Source of the DNA: an uncultured bacterium
Lineage (GTDB): Bacteria > Actinomycetota > Coriobacteriia > Coriobacteriales > Coriobacteriaceae
Direction of reading: 5' to 3'
Assembly (NCBI GenBank): GCA_905215755.1
Contig: CAJMRE010000023.1
Coordinates: 1 to 32,583 of the forward strand
Length of the DNA stretch: 32,583 bases
The notes beneath the pieces were generated by a model. It was not told where the DNA came from, did no database searches, and saw only the letters and a program-made list of their open reading frames with translations. Positions 26,601 to 32,558 of the stretch are shown piece by piece. Every line of letters begins with the position of its first letter. The first letter of the stretch is position 1. The position numbers were made by a program, and so were the translations under genes.

Positions 26601-26775
26601 CAATACCCAGCGAAATCCCGGCTTCCGCCGCATCATGACGGCACAGGTCGAGCTCGGCAAACGTAGGTGCCAGCAACACGGCACGCCCGTGGCGGGCAAT
26701 AAGATCGGCAAGCAACGCCGACTCGGCATCGCTCAAATCCGTGCCGGCATTGGTGGTATAGATTCGAACAGGCAT
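23605..26775 (-). CDS. addB: AddB/RexB-type exonuclease subunit
   Basis: The 1056-residue partner of the AddA-like protein downstream. The N-terminal helicase-like half lacks a recognisable Walker A loop (it reads GRAVLLAPTFAELD), as in RexB rather than Bacillus AddB. A C-terminal PD-(D/E)XK nuclease has VVIDYKHRSG near residue 902 and a preceding GGRIDRVDVD. In Bacillus AddB four cysteines, one before and three after the nuclease core, hold an Fe-S cluster. Here TCPLCWF precedes the core but only one Cys remains at the C-terminus (ARCSYNHEG), so the cluster is probably lost. Residues about 643-680 are a low-complexity 12-residue repeat (KAADDAKAT ...). ATG 26775 has GGAGG three bases upstream, rather close. 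The assignment rests mainly on the nuclease domain and operon position. Confidence 0.85.
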   Translation of the reverse strand: MPVRIYTTNAGTDLSDAESALLADLIARHGRAVLLAPTFAELDLCRHDAAEAGISLGIDYKTPTSWLRSLWELLGDGRGFVDNLQRQMLFSDMVTRLVDADLQPLSRSQGTVRMLARMARDVLPGVAGTTAERCRGDNCQPEPKSDAEARVFELLRAYAGGLDRRDMVEPCEAADIMAGALADNLPACTRAVCVRGITSFTHGLLELLSAVANNGGEVVVLLAREQAAMREELATAFDARGVLFEIAPLGEDAVASDVACGTAAQPVFIEVAGPHARAHVYADAIDKLVKAHKESRADKVTATPADPVRVLVVSARAPQLFGELASRLAARHIAAETVEFTAFSQSIAGRQFAALAGLIERMKAADEGMASKTEWWPAPELTDWIYSPLSGADAVNARTFDKNMRLSRSKTTAGVKSLLQSVQGQVRGARKAASDENWFKNVPCVVSDVFQALWRDKPVTALKAMLAVAEALPDRSLGSLDGQARRQAEVALLRHAIDILMNGARALDVSQVATVPVLDGIRTRVDKRSTAYDYETHEVDRAPRAQVRFASLADAAALRPGSYDAVLFADVDLDSYPLSHEEGPLATLTASLGREGVTLEPAALLRVRFGHAMQASRGPVTLARVTHDRQARECYPAAVWTELRAHAKAADDAKATDTDKAADDAKATGNAKVAGADKATCVGEGDIVRDFDPAAGEGLKRERVTCEAPQHLSAEAVPYLVLRRRDGEGEDAPLVPRLTSASQIEAYSTCPLCWFVSYRVKPQSIDAGFGNMEKGNFVHDVLEHLHARLPQEGMERVTPMNLPRAQELLREVFAETLAEHAGKRGTEGPLVPLSPVEERQVAEILPQLEGVLAYESEALAPFAPRYLEFAFNELQVEYAGWPLGGRIDRVDVDAENRAVVIDYKHRSGVEEFKLADPTVRDEESGEAPIDDPRWLPPHTQTLIYAQAMRRALDLNTRAALYFSTKGGKPALRGAASAELLEEERGDGRIPGLKKGFPGEGGNMDFDALLDRVEAGIAERLCELEAGNITAVDPTSAQAAHARCSYNHEGTFVRRDV
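24737..24842 (-). repeat. 36-bp in-frame tandem repeat in addB
   Basis: About three units of 36 bases encode KAADDAKATDTD, KAADDAKATGNA and a diverged KVAGADKATCVG. The first two are almost identical at DNA level. Repeats of a multiple of three can change copy number without breaking the frame, so the linker length may vary between strains. Confidence 0.8.
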
Positions 26776-26862
26776 GGTCCTCCGCTCAAACTGTTCGCAA
26801 TAATCAATGCATCCATCCTACCCGCCCAAGCGGACAGATTTGCCCCACGCCAACAGATTTGG

Positions 26863-26941
26863 TCCCTTGGGGACGGAGGAAAACGGATCATCGAGGGGGT
26901 CAGTCTAAACCGGTGATCCGTTTTCCTCCGTCCCCAAGGGA
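26863..26941. repeat. REP-like inverted repeat, family C (28-base perfect arms)
   Basis: A 28-base arm at 26863-26890 (beginning TCCCTTGGGGACGGAGG) is perfectly complementary to 26914-26941, with a 23-base loop. It lies between the addB start and the yerC-like gene end, directly beside the yerC terminator. The outer bases beyond the arms are not complementary. Its GGGGACGG core resembles the CTGGGACGGGG of family B. Confidence 0.88.
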
Positions 26942-26943
26942 TC

Positions 26944-26971
26944 AAAAAACCGCCCCCGGAGGAGCGGTTTT
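26944..26971 (-). terminator. intrinsic terminator of the YerC-like gene
   Basis: On the minus strand AAAACCGC pairs with GCGGTTTT around a ten-base loop and ends in a T-run (TTTTTTG). It lies 23 bases after the stop codon of the YerC-like gene. Confidence 0.82.
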
Positions 26972-26993
26972 ACACAATCCGTTTTGCCGCGGC

Positions 26994-27293
26994 CTACTCG
27001 CCATCCTCCAGCTTAATGAGGATCTTGCGGTAGCCACCGTACTCGCCGTTGAGCGCCTTGGACACACGGCTCACCGTGGTGGACGAAGCGCCGGTACGCG
27101 CCTGAACCTCGACATAGGGCTCGCCCTCGTCCAGGTAACGCGCGACCTGCAGACGCTGCGATAGATCGCAAATCTCGCGCGGCGTGCAGATATCGGTCAA
27201 AAACGCTTGGATATCTTTCTCGTCGTCCAAAAGGCTAAATGCGTGGACCAGCTGCTTGACATCAGGCTTGTCAAACATGTTCTCGATATTCAT
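26994..27293 (-). CDS. YerC/YecD family TrpR-related regulator
   Basis: A 99-residue DNA-binding protein of the TrpR-like YerC/YecD family. The family pattern is clear: an N-terminal helix, then FLTDICTPREICDLSQRLQVARYLDEG, and a helix-turn-helix YVEVQARTGASSTTVSRVSKAL followed by GGYRKIL. Family members are thought to be transcriptional regulators, but their targets are mostly unknown and no trp genes are present here. The start ATG 27293 has only a weak upstream GGCGGTGAT, so initiation may be modest. It appears to be a single-gene transcript with its own extended -10 promoter and terminator. Confidence 0.9.
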   Translation of the reverse strand: MNIENMFDKPDVKQLVHAFSLLDDEKDIQAFLTDICTPREICDLSQRLQVARYLDEGEPYVEVQARTGASSTTVSRVSKALNGEYGGYRKILIKLEDGE

Positions 27294-27398
27294 CGATCAC
27301 CGCCAAACCCGCCAAAAGGCATCGAAGTTGGTACTGACATCGGGCATCGTTCGCCCGTTCTATGCAATAGGGCAACGCCTGTGGCTTTTGCCCGTAGC

Positions 27399-27429
27399 AG
27401 TGTAGCACACCACCAAACTAAAGCGGCAA
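27399..27429 (-). promoter_or_regulatory. candidate promoter of the YerC-like gene
   Basis: On the minus strand TGCTACACT is an extended -10 (27407-27399), with TTGCCG (27429-27424) as a possible -35 at 19-base spacing. The leader would be about 100 bases. Confidence 0.45.
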
Positions 27430-27506
27430 GACTCTCTGCCAGCGGCGCGTTTTCTAGGACGAACGCCGTTTTGGAACCGAATGCGCACGCAAGCTCCACG
27501 AATATC

Positions 27507-27515
27507 TGAGACAAT
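27507..27515 (+). promoter_or_regulatory. candidate extended -10 of the holin-like gene
   Basis: TGAGACAAT matches an extended -10 element; no clear -35 hexamer is present. The transcript leader would be about 95 bases. Support is weak. Confidence 0.3.
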
Positions 27516-27616
27516 GGGCGCCCAAACAGGACCGTGCCCGCGCATCTATCCGAGTTGCAAAGGCATGCGCCTCTCACGCCTCTTCGTCACGTCTTGCGCA
27601 AGAAAGGATCTCCACC

Positions 27617-27982
27617 ATGCGCTTTTTGCTCAACTGGCTTTTGACCTCAATCGCCATCGCGATTGCAACGTTTCTCGTCCCCGGCATTCAGCCCTTCGGC
27701 ATGGCCGACGCCTGGGTCTGCTTTGCCTTCGTGGGACTGTTCCTCAACATCGTCGACTCGCTCGTCAAGCCATTTCTGACGGTCATCTCACTGCCGCTCA
27801 CTATTATCACGCTTGGTATTTTTCAGCTCGTAGTCAACAGCTTTATGCTCGAGCTGGCCAGCTACCTGTCGGTCAATCTGCTGGGAGCGGGTATCTCCAT
27901 TGCCGGCTTTGGATCGGCCTTTATGGGCAGCATCCTGGTATCCATCATGCGCAGCATTCTCGACAGCATCGCCAGGAACTAA
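27617..27982 (+). CDS. phage holin family (DUF/Phage_holin_4_2 type) small membrane protein
   Basis: A 121-residue, very hydrophobic protein with about four membrane segments (roughly 5-25, 30-50, 55-80 and 88-115). The layout, with KPFLTVISLPLTIITLGIFQLVVNSFML in the middle, fits the widespread Phage_holin_4_2 family, found in many bacterial chromosomes outside phages and of unknown role. The conserved 'KP..t..slP.t..TlG.f' core is clear. No phage genes are near, so a lysis role is unlikely. ATG 27617 has AAAGGA eight bases upstream. It converges on the Rrf2-type gene and shares a hairpin terminator with it. Confidence 0.85.
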   Translation: MRFLLNWLLTSIAIAIATFLVPGIQPFGMADAWVCFAFVGLFLNIVDSLVKPFLTVISLPLTIITLGIFQLVVNSFMLELASYLSVNLLGAGISIAGFGSAFMGSILVSIMRSILDSIARN

Positions 27983-28018
27983 AGCCACCGGATACGAACC
28001 GCCACAACACGCCAAAAG

Positions 28019-28049
28019 AAGGCCGTCCATCGCAACGATGGGCGGCCTT
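28019..28049. terminator. hairpin terminator between convergent genes
   Basis: A 14-pair stem (AAGGCCGTCCATCG with CGATGGGCGGCCTT, one G-T pair) has a three-base loop. The minus-strand tail is T-rich (CTTTTGG), the plus-strand tail less so (GTCAGTTG). It should act for the Rrf2-type gene and probably also for the holin-like gene. Confidence 0.75.
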
Positions 28050-28080
28050 GTCAGTTGTCAGCCTCAGAGGGCAAGATGAT

Positions 28081-28115
28081 CTACCATTTCTACCCCGTCC
28101 CCTAATGGTAGGTGG
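28081..28115. repeat. small inverted repeat with family-B-like core
   Basis: CTACCATT and AATGGT(AG) arms face each other around a loop. On the minus strand the loop and right arm contain GGGGACGGGGT followed by AAATGGTAGATCAT, which recalls the GGGACGGGGAT ... AATCAT layout of the repeat at 15884-15992. It may be a decayed member of that family. Confidence 0.35.
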
Positions 28116-28117
28116 AG

Positions 28118-28546
28118 CTAGATTACGTAGTCGTAGCCCTCGTTGGGGGCGACGAGCGCATCGAGCGTCACGCCGTCGAGGTAGTCGTTGATGAGCTTGT
28201 CCAGGTTCTTCCACACGTCGAGCGTGGGGCACTCATCCGAACGCGAACAGCCCTTGCAGTCGCCGTCCAGGCATGCGACCGGTGCCAGGCTGCCCTCGGT
28301 CAGGCGCAAAATCTCGCCCACCGTGTACTGCTCGGGCGGACGTGTGAGCACGTAGCCGCCGCCCTTGCCGCGCATGCCCGAGAGCATATTGGCGCGGACG
28401 AGCGTGGCCAAAATGTTCTCCAGATATTTCTCCGAAATCCCCTGACGCGCGGCGATCTCTTTGAGCGGGATGCGACCGGCCGCCTGGTGCTCGGCCAGAT
28501 CGACCATAACGCGCAGGGCGTACCTGCCTTTAGTAGAAACCAACAT
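28118..28546 (-). CDS. Rrf2-family regulator with four cysteines (IscR-like Fe-S sensor)
   Basis: A 142-residue winged-helix regulator of the Rrf2 family. The N-terminus MLVSTKGRYALRVMVDLAEH, the recognition region ISEKYLENILATLVRANML and the wing RGKGGGYVL are typical. Cysteines 92, 97, 100 and 106 (ACLDGDCKGC ... EC) lie where IscR carries its [2Fe-2S] ligands, so Fe-S or redox sensing is likely; CymR-type cysteine regulators lack this set. The gene is divergent from cysK, and two palindromes in the gap could be its operators, so control of cysK and of itself is a reasonable inference. ATG 28546 has AAAGG at a rather long 11-base spacing. Confidence 0.9.
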   Translation of the reverse strand: MLVSTKGRYALRVMVDLAEHQAAGRIPLKEIAARQGISEKYLENILATLVRANMLSGMRGKGGGYVLTRPPEQYTVGEILRLTEGSLAPVACLDGDCKGCSRSDECPTLDVWKNLDKLINDYLDGVTLDALVAPNEGYDYVI

Positions 28547-28582
28547 ATATAGTGCTGCCTTTCGGTCTTTTAGTCCGTTGAA

Positions 28583-28615
28583 ATTCTAGCCGAAAAAATG
28601 GGTTTGAAAATACCC
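28583..28615 (-). promoter_or_regulatory. candidate promoter and operator of the Rrf2-type gene
   Basis: On the minus strand TAGAAT (28588-28583) can serve as -10 with TTTTCA (28610-28605) as a weak -35 at 16-base spacing. A GGGT/ACCC inverted repeat (28600-28603 and 28612-28615) overlaps the -35, the expected place for an autorepressor site. Confidence 0.4.
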
Positions 28616-28694
28616 GTTCCGGTCAAGATGGTTAATCGACTCGTAATAATCTTCTATTTCCTATTGCGTTACTAGGCTTTACTGTCTACTATGC

Positions 28695-28724
28695 TTGCCA
28701 ACAGCAAAACGAACAACCTATAAG
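28695..28724 (+). promoter_or_regulatory. promoter of cysK with overlapping palindrome
   Basis: TTGCCA (28695-28700) and TATAAG (28719-28724) are separated by 18 bases. The -10 lies inside AACCT-ATA-AGGTT (28715-28727), a perfect 5-3-5 palindrome, which is a candidate binding site for the divergent Rrf2-type regulator. The leader to the ATG is about 70 bases. Confidence 0.55.
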
Positions 28725-28799
28725 GTTTGTGGGTTTCGCTGTTACACACACCGTAAAACCACACGGTATCCAGTCATTTGAACACTTTGGAGGTTCACC

Positions 28800-29738
28800 A
28801 TGAGCAATGTTTATACGTCCATCGATCAGCTTATCGGCCACACTCCGCTTCTGGAGCTCACTCACTTTGAGGCCGATGAGGACCTCAAGGCCCGCGTACT
28901 CGTCAAGCTGGAATACTTCAACCCCGCCGGCTCCGTCAAAGACCGCGTCGCCAAGAACATGATCGATGAGGCCGAGAAGGCCGGCAAGCTCGTGCGCGGC
29001 GGCGACTACACCATCATCGAGCCCACGAGCGGCAACACCGGCGTCGGCATCGCCTCGGTGGCGGCGGCTCGCGGCTACAAGGTAATCATCACCATGCCCG
29101 AGACCATGTCCGTCGAGCGCCGCAAGCTTATGCAGGCATATGGCGCACAACTCGTGCTCACCGACGGTTCCAAGGGCATGAAGGGCGCCATCGCCAAGGC
29201 CGAGGAGCTGCAGAAGGAGACCCCCAACAGCATTATCGCCGGCCAGTTTGTAAACCCCGCCAACCCCGCCATCCACAAGGCCACGACCGGCCCCGAGATC
29301 TGGGATGACACCGACGGCGAGGTCGACATCTTCGTCGCCGGCGTCGGCACCGGCGGCACCGTGACCGGCGTGGGCGAGTTCCTCAAGGAGCAGAACCCCG
29401 AGATTCAGGTCGTCGCCGTCGAGCCCGCCACCTCCCCGGTGCTCTCGAAGGGCCAGGCCGGCCCGCACAAGATCCAGGGTATCGGCGCCGGCTTTGTGCC
29501 CGACGTCCTCGACACCCAGGTCTACGACGAGATCATCCCCGTCGAGAACGACGACGCCTTTGCCACCGGCCGCGCCGTGGGCCACAAGGAGGGCGTGCTC
29601 GTGGGCATTTCGTCCGGTGCCGCCGTGTGGGCCGCACTGCAGCTGGCCAAGCGCCCCGAGAACGAGGGCAAGACCATCGTGGCGCTGCTCGCCGACACCG
29701 GTGAGCGCTACCTGTCCACGGCACTCTTCCAGGACTAG
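28800..29738 (+). CDS. cysK: cysteine synthase A (O-acetylserine sulfhydrylase)
   Basis: A 312-residue PLP enzyme that makes cysteine from O-acetylserine and sulfide. PLP Lys47 is in NPAGSVKDR; the TSGNTG loop that binds the substrate carboxylate follows, and the phosphate-binding GTGGTVTG is present. IQGIGAGFVP and SSGAAVWAAL near the C-terminus are also typical. The length is normal for CysK. ATG 28800 has a strong GGAGG seven bases upstream. It is divergent from the Rrf2-type gene and followed by a terminator and then mnmA, so the two genes share sulfur metabolism but are probably transcribed separately. Confidence 0.96.
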   Translation: MSNVYTSIDQLIGHTPLLELTHFEADEDLKARVLVKLEYFNPAGSVKDRVAKNMIDEAEKAGKLVRGGDYTIIEPTSGNTGVGIASVAAARGYKVIITMPETMSVERRKLMQAYGAQLVLTDGSKGMKGAIAKAEELQKETPNSIIAGQFVNPANPAIHKATTGPEIWDDTDGEVDIFVAGVGTGGTVTGVGEFLKEQNPEIQVVAVEPATSPVLSKGQAGPHKIQGIGAGFVPDVLDTQVYDEIIPVENDDAFATGRAVGHKEGVLVGISSGAAVWAALQLAKRPENEGKTIVALLADTGERYLSTALFQD

Positions 29739-29835
29739 GTCTGTCGCCCAAAGGTTGAGCCCAGGACGAACCGGTCTCCTCTCTCCCGGCAGTCTGAGCC
29801 CATCCCATCAGGGTGTCCCACGAGACGTCCGAACT

Positions 29836-29844
29836 TGCTACAAT
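29836..29844 (+). promoter_or_regulatory. candidate extended -10 promoter of mnmA
   Basis: TGCTACAAT is a good extended -10 element without a clear -35. Transcription would start near 29851, inside the left arm of the terminator hairpin that follows. Confidence 0.5.
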
Positions 29845-29848
29845 GTCT

Positions 29849-29887
29849 GCGGCGCGGAACCAGCCTCCCGCGCCGCTTTTCTTTTTT
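29849..29887 (+). terminator. strong intrinsic terminator after cysK
   Basis: GCGGCGCGG (29849-29857) pairs perfectly with CCGCGCCGC (29868-29876), ten-base loop, followed by TTTTCTTTTTT. It ends transcripts coming from cysK about 110 bases after its stop. Confidence 0.88.
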
Positions 29888-29916
29888 GGCCACATGCCAC
29901 CAAGGAGAACCTCCCC

Positions 29917-31017
29917 ATGCACAATAAGCGCGTGCTCGTCGCCATGAGCGGCGGCGTCGATTCCAGCGTGACTGCCTATCTACTCAAAAGCCAGGGCTAC
30001 GAATGCGTCGGCACCACCATGCGCCTCACCTGCCCCGCGCCCGATCCCGCAACAGGTATGAGTAAGGTCGACCGCGATATCGCCGATGCAAAGGCCGTCA
30101 CCGAGCGCCTGGGGATACCCCACCATGTGCTCGACCTGCAGCAGACCTTCGACCGCAACGTTATCGAGCGCTTCGTGACTGCCTATCAGGAGGGGTTGAC
30201 GCCCAATCCGTGCATTATCTGCAACCGCCATATTAAGTTTGGCGCGCTGCTCGATGCGGCACTCGATATGGGCTGCGACTACATCGCCACAGGTCACTAC
30301 GCTAAAACGAGCCAGACGTCCGACGGCACCTGGCAGCTGCACCGCGGCGAGGACCCTAAAAAGGACCAGAGTTACTTTTTGTATTCGCTCACGCAAGAGC
30401 GTCTGGCACGCACAATCTTTCCGCTGGCTGGGCTGGACAAAGAGCGCGACGTGCGCTGGATTGCCGCCGAGCAGGGCTTTGCCAACGCCAAGAAGGCCGA
30501 GAGCGAGGATATCTGCTTTATCGCGGACGGCGACTACGCGGGCTATATCGAGCGCCGCTGCGGACATGCCGCCGAGCCGGGCGATATTGTATGGCGCGAC
30601 GGCAGCGTGGTCGGACGCCACAACGGCGCGCTGCGCTATACCATCGGCCAGCGCAAGGGCCTGGGCGTCGCGATGGCGCATCCCGTGTACGTAACGGGCG
30701 TCGATGCCGCCAACAACATTGTGCATCTGGGCGAGGCCGAGGACCTGACGGCCACAGCGCTCACGGCCAACGACTGGATCTGGAGTGCCCCTGCCGACCG
30801 CATGGAGGCGGAGCTCAATGCCGGCGGCATTCGCGTGGGTGCCAAGTACCGCTACCGTCAGAAAGACCAGGCAGCGACCCTTACGCGTGACGAAGACGGA
30901 CAAATGCTGCTGACCTTTGACGAGCCGCAGCGAGCCATCGCCCCCGGCCAGGCCGTTGTAGTCTATCGCGGCGACATCGTCCTGGGCGGCGGCACCGTTA
31001 CGGCAGCCATCAAGTAG
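29917..31017 (+). CDS. mnmA: tRNA-specific 2-thiouridylase
   Basis: The 366-residue enzyme adds sulfur to uridine 34 of Lys, Glu and Gln tRNAs, using ATP and a persulfide relayed from a cysteine desulfurase. The PP-loop SGGVDSS is at 11-17. Catalytic Cys102 lies in NPCIICNRHIKF and the second Cys200 in ESEDICFI, matching the 102/199-200 pair of known enzymes. Position 99, Asp in E. coli, is Cys here. The tRNA-binding YTIGQRKGLG segment follows. ATG 29917 has AAGGAG nine bases upstream. No iscS-type gene is adjacent, so the sulfur donor must be encoded elsewhere. Confidence 0.96.
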   Translation: MHNKRVLVAMSGGVDSSVTAYLLKSQGYECVGTTMRLTCPAPDPATGMSKVDRDIADAKAVTERLGIPHHVLDLQQTFDRNVIERFVTAYQEGLTPNPCIICNRHIKFGALLDAALDMGCDYIATGHYAKTSQTSDGTWQLHRGEDPKKDQSYFLYSLTQERLARTIFPLAGLDKERDVRWIAAEQGFANAKKAESEDICFIADGDYAGYIERRCGHAAEPGDIVWRDGSVVGRHNGALRYTIGQRKGLGVAMAHPVYVTGVDAANNIVHLGEAEDLTATALTANDWIWSAPADRMEAELNAGGIRVGAKYRYRQKDQAATLTRDEDGQMLLTFDEPQRAIAPGQAVVVYRGDIVLGGGTVTAAIK

Positions 31018-31032
31018 CCCCATCTCCTTCAT

Positions 31033-31101
31033 AAGTTGCGGTGAAATAGGGACTGTTTAAGCGTTTAAAACCGCCAAACAGTCCCTATTTCACCGCAACT
31101 T
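31033..31101. repeat. REP-like inverted repeat, family A (26-base perfect arms)
   Basis: The arm at 31033-31058 (beginning AAGTTGCGGTGAAATAGGG) is the exact reverse complement of 31076-31101. The 17-base loop (31059-31075) is itself nearly palindromic. The element lies 15 bases after the mnmA stop and two bases before the first half-site of the next gene's promoter region. Confidence 0.9.
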
Positions 31102-31102
31102 T

Positions 31103-31155
31103 GTTAAGTATTATGATGTTTGCGCTTTCTATATTTAACGATTAGAATACTTAAC
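31103..31155 (+). promoter_or_regulatory. promoter with three GTTAA(G/A)TAT half-sites before the HTH-HipA gene
   Basis: GTTAAGTATT (31103-31112) and AATACTTAAC (31146-31155) form a perfect 10-base inverted repeat with centres 43 bases apart. A third, minus-oriented copy, GTTAAATATAGA, occupies 31139-31128. TTGCGC (31120-31125) and TAGAAT (31143-31148), 17 bases apart, are a good -35/-10 pair; TATATT (31130-31135) is an alternative -10. The right half-site overlaps the -10 and start, as expected for autorepression. Confidence 0.6.
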
Positions 31156-31170
31156 GAGGTGATGCAGCAG

Positions 31171-32544
31171 ATGAGTACTTCCAACTATATAACCATGGGT
31201 GACGCCGCGCGCCTGCTGGGCGTTACGAAGGCCCGTATATCGCAACTGGCTGCATCGGGAACGCTCGCGTGCGATATCGTCGGTGGGCGGAAAATGGTTC
31301 AGTACGATTCCGCGATTGGTTATCAAAAGGTCCGTAAGCGTGGGCGCCGTCCCGCAGCTGACGTAGGGCGCAAGTTCACGTTGATGTCAGCCGACCACGA
31401 GGTCGCGCATGTCTCGTTTGATCCAACACGCGAGTTTTCCTTTGAAATTGCCGACATACTCGATGCACGAAGGATGCCGTTTGGCACGTGCTCGAGTTCC
31501 TCTCCAACGGTGAATAAACGAGCACTCAACACGTGGTGGAGTCACCGGTCGGTGCCCGACGTCCGCCCCGGACTCATCTCGCGCTATCGCGAGCTGGGAA
31601 TTGACAGCGGTATTGAAGTGCCCGTTCGTTGCCTGGGTTTTTCGCTTTCGGATTGCTATTGGCTAAGACCGGTCAACTGCGACGAGCTCAATTGGCAGCA
31701 CCTCAATTACTTCGAAAACAATTTTGAACGGTCGGCACCCGAGCATCGTTCAGGCTGGCTTGAGGGCATCGGACTCAAAAATCCTGACAATACGTCCGAG
31801 GGCGAGCTCCCCAAATCCTGGATGATCCGCAATGGCGTTCGCATCCTGGTTAAAGGATGCGGAATGGACGATCAGCGACCGTTTAACGAGGCGGTTGCAA
31901 CAGCTCTACATCGGCGTCTGCTATCCAAAGGTGAGTTTGTTCCCTATACGGTCGAGCGCATGTTCGACGGGCCCGTATGCCTATGCGATGACTTTCTTAA
32001 TGGCCGTGAGGAATACGTGCCGGCCGCTTATATCAGGGACGCACTCGGTGGCCAGCGAGGAAACTCAACATACGATCGATACTGTCGCTTTCTTGGCAGA
32101 CACGGGGCTGACGAAGCCACGGTAAGAAAATCCATGTCGCAGATGATTGTCTGCGATGCCCTCCTGGCCAACAGCGACCGCCACTGGCGAAACTTCGGCA
32201 TCATCCGCAATGTCGACACGCTGGAAATGCGGCCTGCACCGCTGTTCGATAGTGGCAATTGCCTGTGGTACAACGTGCCAACCGCCGTGCTCGTTGCCGG
32301 GGAGTTTGGATTTGCCGCCAAACCGTTTGGTCCGGACCCTTCCACTCAGCTAGCATTTGCTGACTCGCTCGATTGGTTCGATGCGTCGCATCTCGATGGG
32401 TTCGTCGACGAGGCAGTCGAAATCCTCTCACAAAGCGCATGGGCAACAGCAGGCAATCGCCTCAAGGCCATCCGCCGCGGTCTCGAGCGCCGCACGATAG
32501 AGGTAAGCGCCGCCGTTGAGGTGCTACGGCACGTGCAGAGATAA
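31171..32544 (+). CDS. single-gene HTH plus HipA-like kinase
   Basis: A 457-residue protein joining an N-terminal helix-turn-helix domain (about 5-50: YITMGDAARLLGVTKARISQ) to a HipA-like kinase fold (about 210-457). Kinase landmarks are intact: Lys228 (ILVKG), Glu240, catalytic Asp336 and Asn341 in NSDRHWRNFG, and metal-binding Asp360 in APLFDSGN. The Asp-to-Asn spacing of five equals that of E. coli HipA (309/314). Residues 60-210 resemble no domain I know. HipA toxins normally pair with a separate HipB repressor; none is present, so the HTH may replace it. GAGGTGAT precedes ATG 31171; ATG 31162 is an alternative. Codon use includes more TTA, ATA and AGA than the housekeeping genes. Confidence 0.8.
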   Translation: MSTSNYITMGDAARLLGVTKARISQLAASGTLACDIVGGRKMVQYDSAIGYQKVRKRGRRPAADVGRKFTLMSADHEVAHVSFDPTREFSFEIADILDARRMPFGTCSSSSPTVNKRALNTWWSHRSVPDVRPGLISRYRELGIDSGIEVPVRCLGFSLSDCYWLRPVNCDELNWQHLNYFENNFERSAPEHRSGWLEGIGLKNPDNTSEGELPKSWMIRNGVRILVKGCGMDDQRPFNEAVATALHRRLLSKGEFVPYTVERMFDGPVCLCDDFLNGREEYVPAAYIRDALGGQRGNSTYDRYCRFLGRHGADEATVRKSMSQMIVCDALLANSDRHWRNFGIIRNVDTLEMRPAPLFDSGNCLWYNVPTAVLVAGEFGFAAKPFGPDPSTQLAFADSLDWFDASHLDGFVDEAVEILSQSAWATAGNRLKAIRRGLERRTIEVSAAVEVLRHVQR

Positions 32545-32558
32545 CAGCACTGCCCCCT

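Larger units (their letters stand above)
27294..27616. other. divergent intergenic region between the YerC-like and holin-like genes
   Basis: About 320 bases with no gene that I can support; both strands carry only short frames. It contains candidate promoters for both flanking genes, described separately. No riboswitch or known RNA fold was recognised. Confidence 0.5.

Noticed and set aside
27617..27982. Prophage lysis gene
   Set aside because: The holin-like family is common in chromosomes without phages and no phage gene lies nearby.
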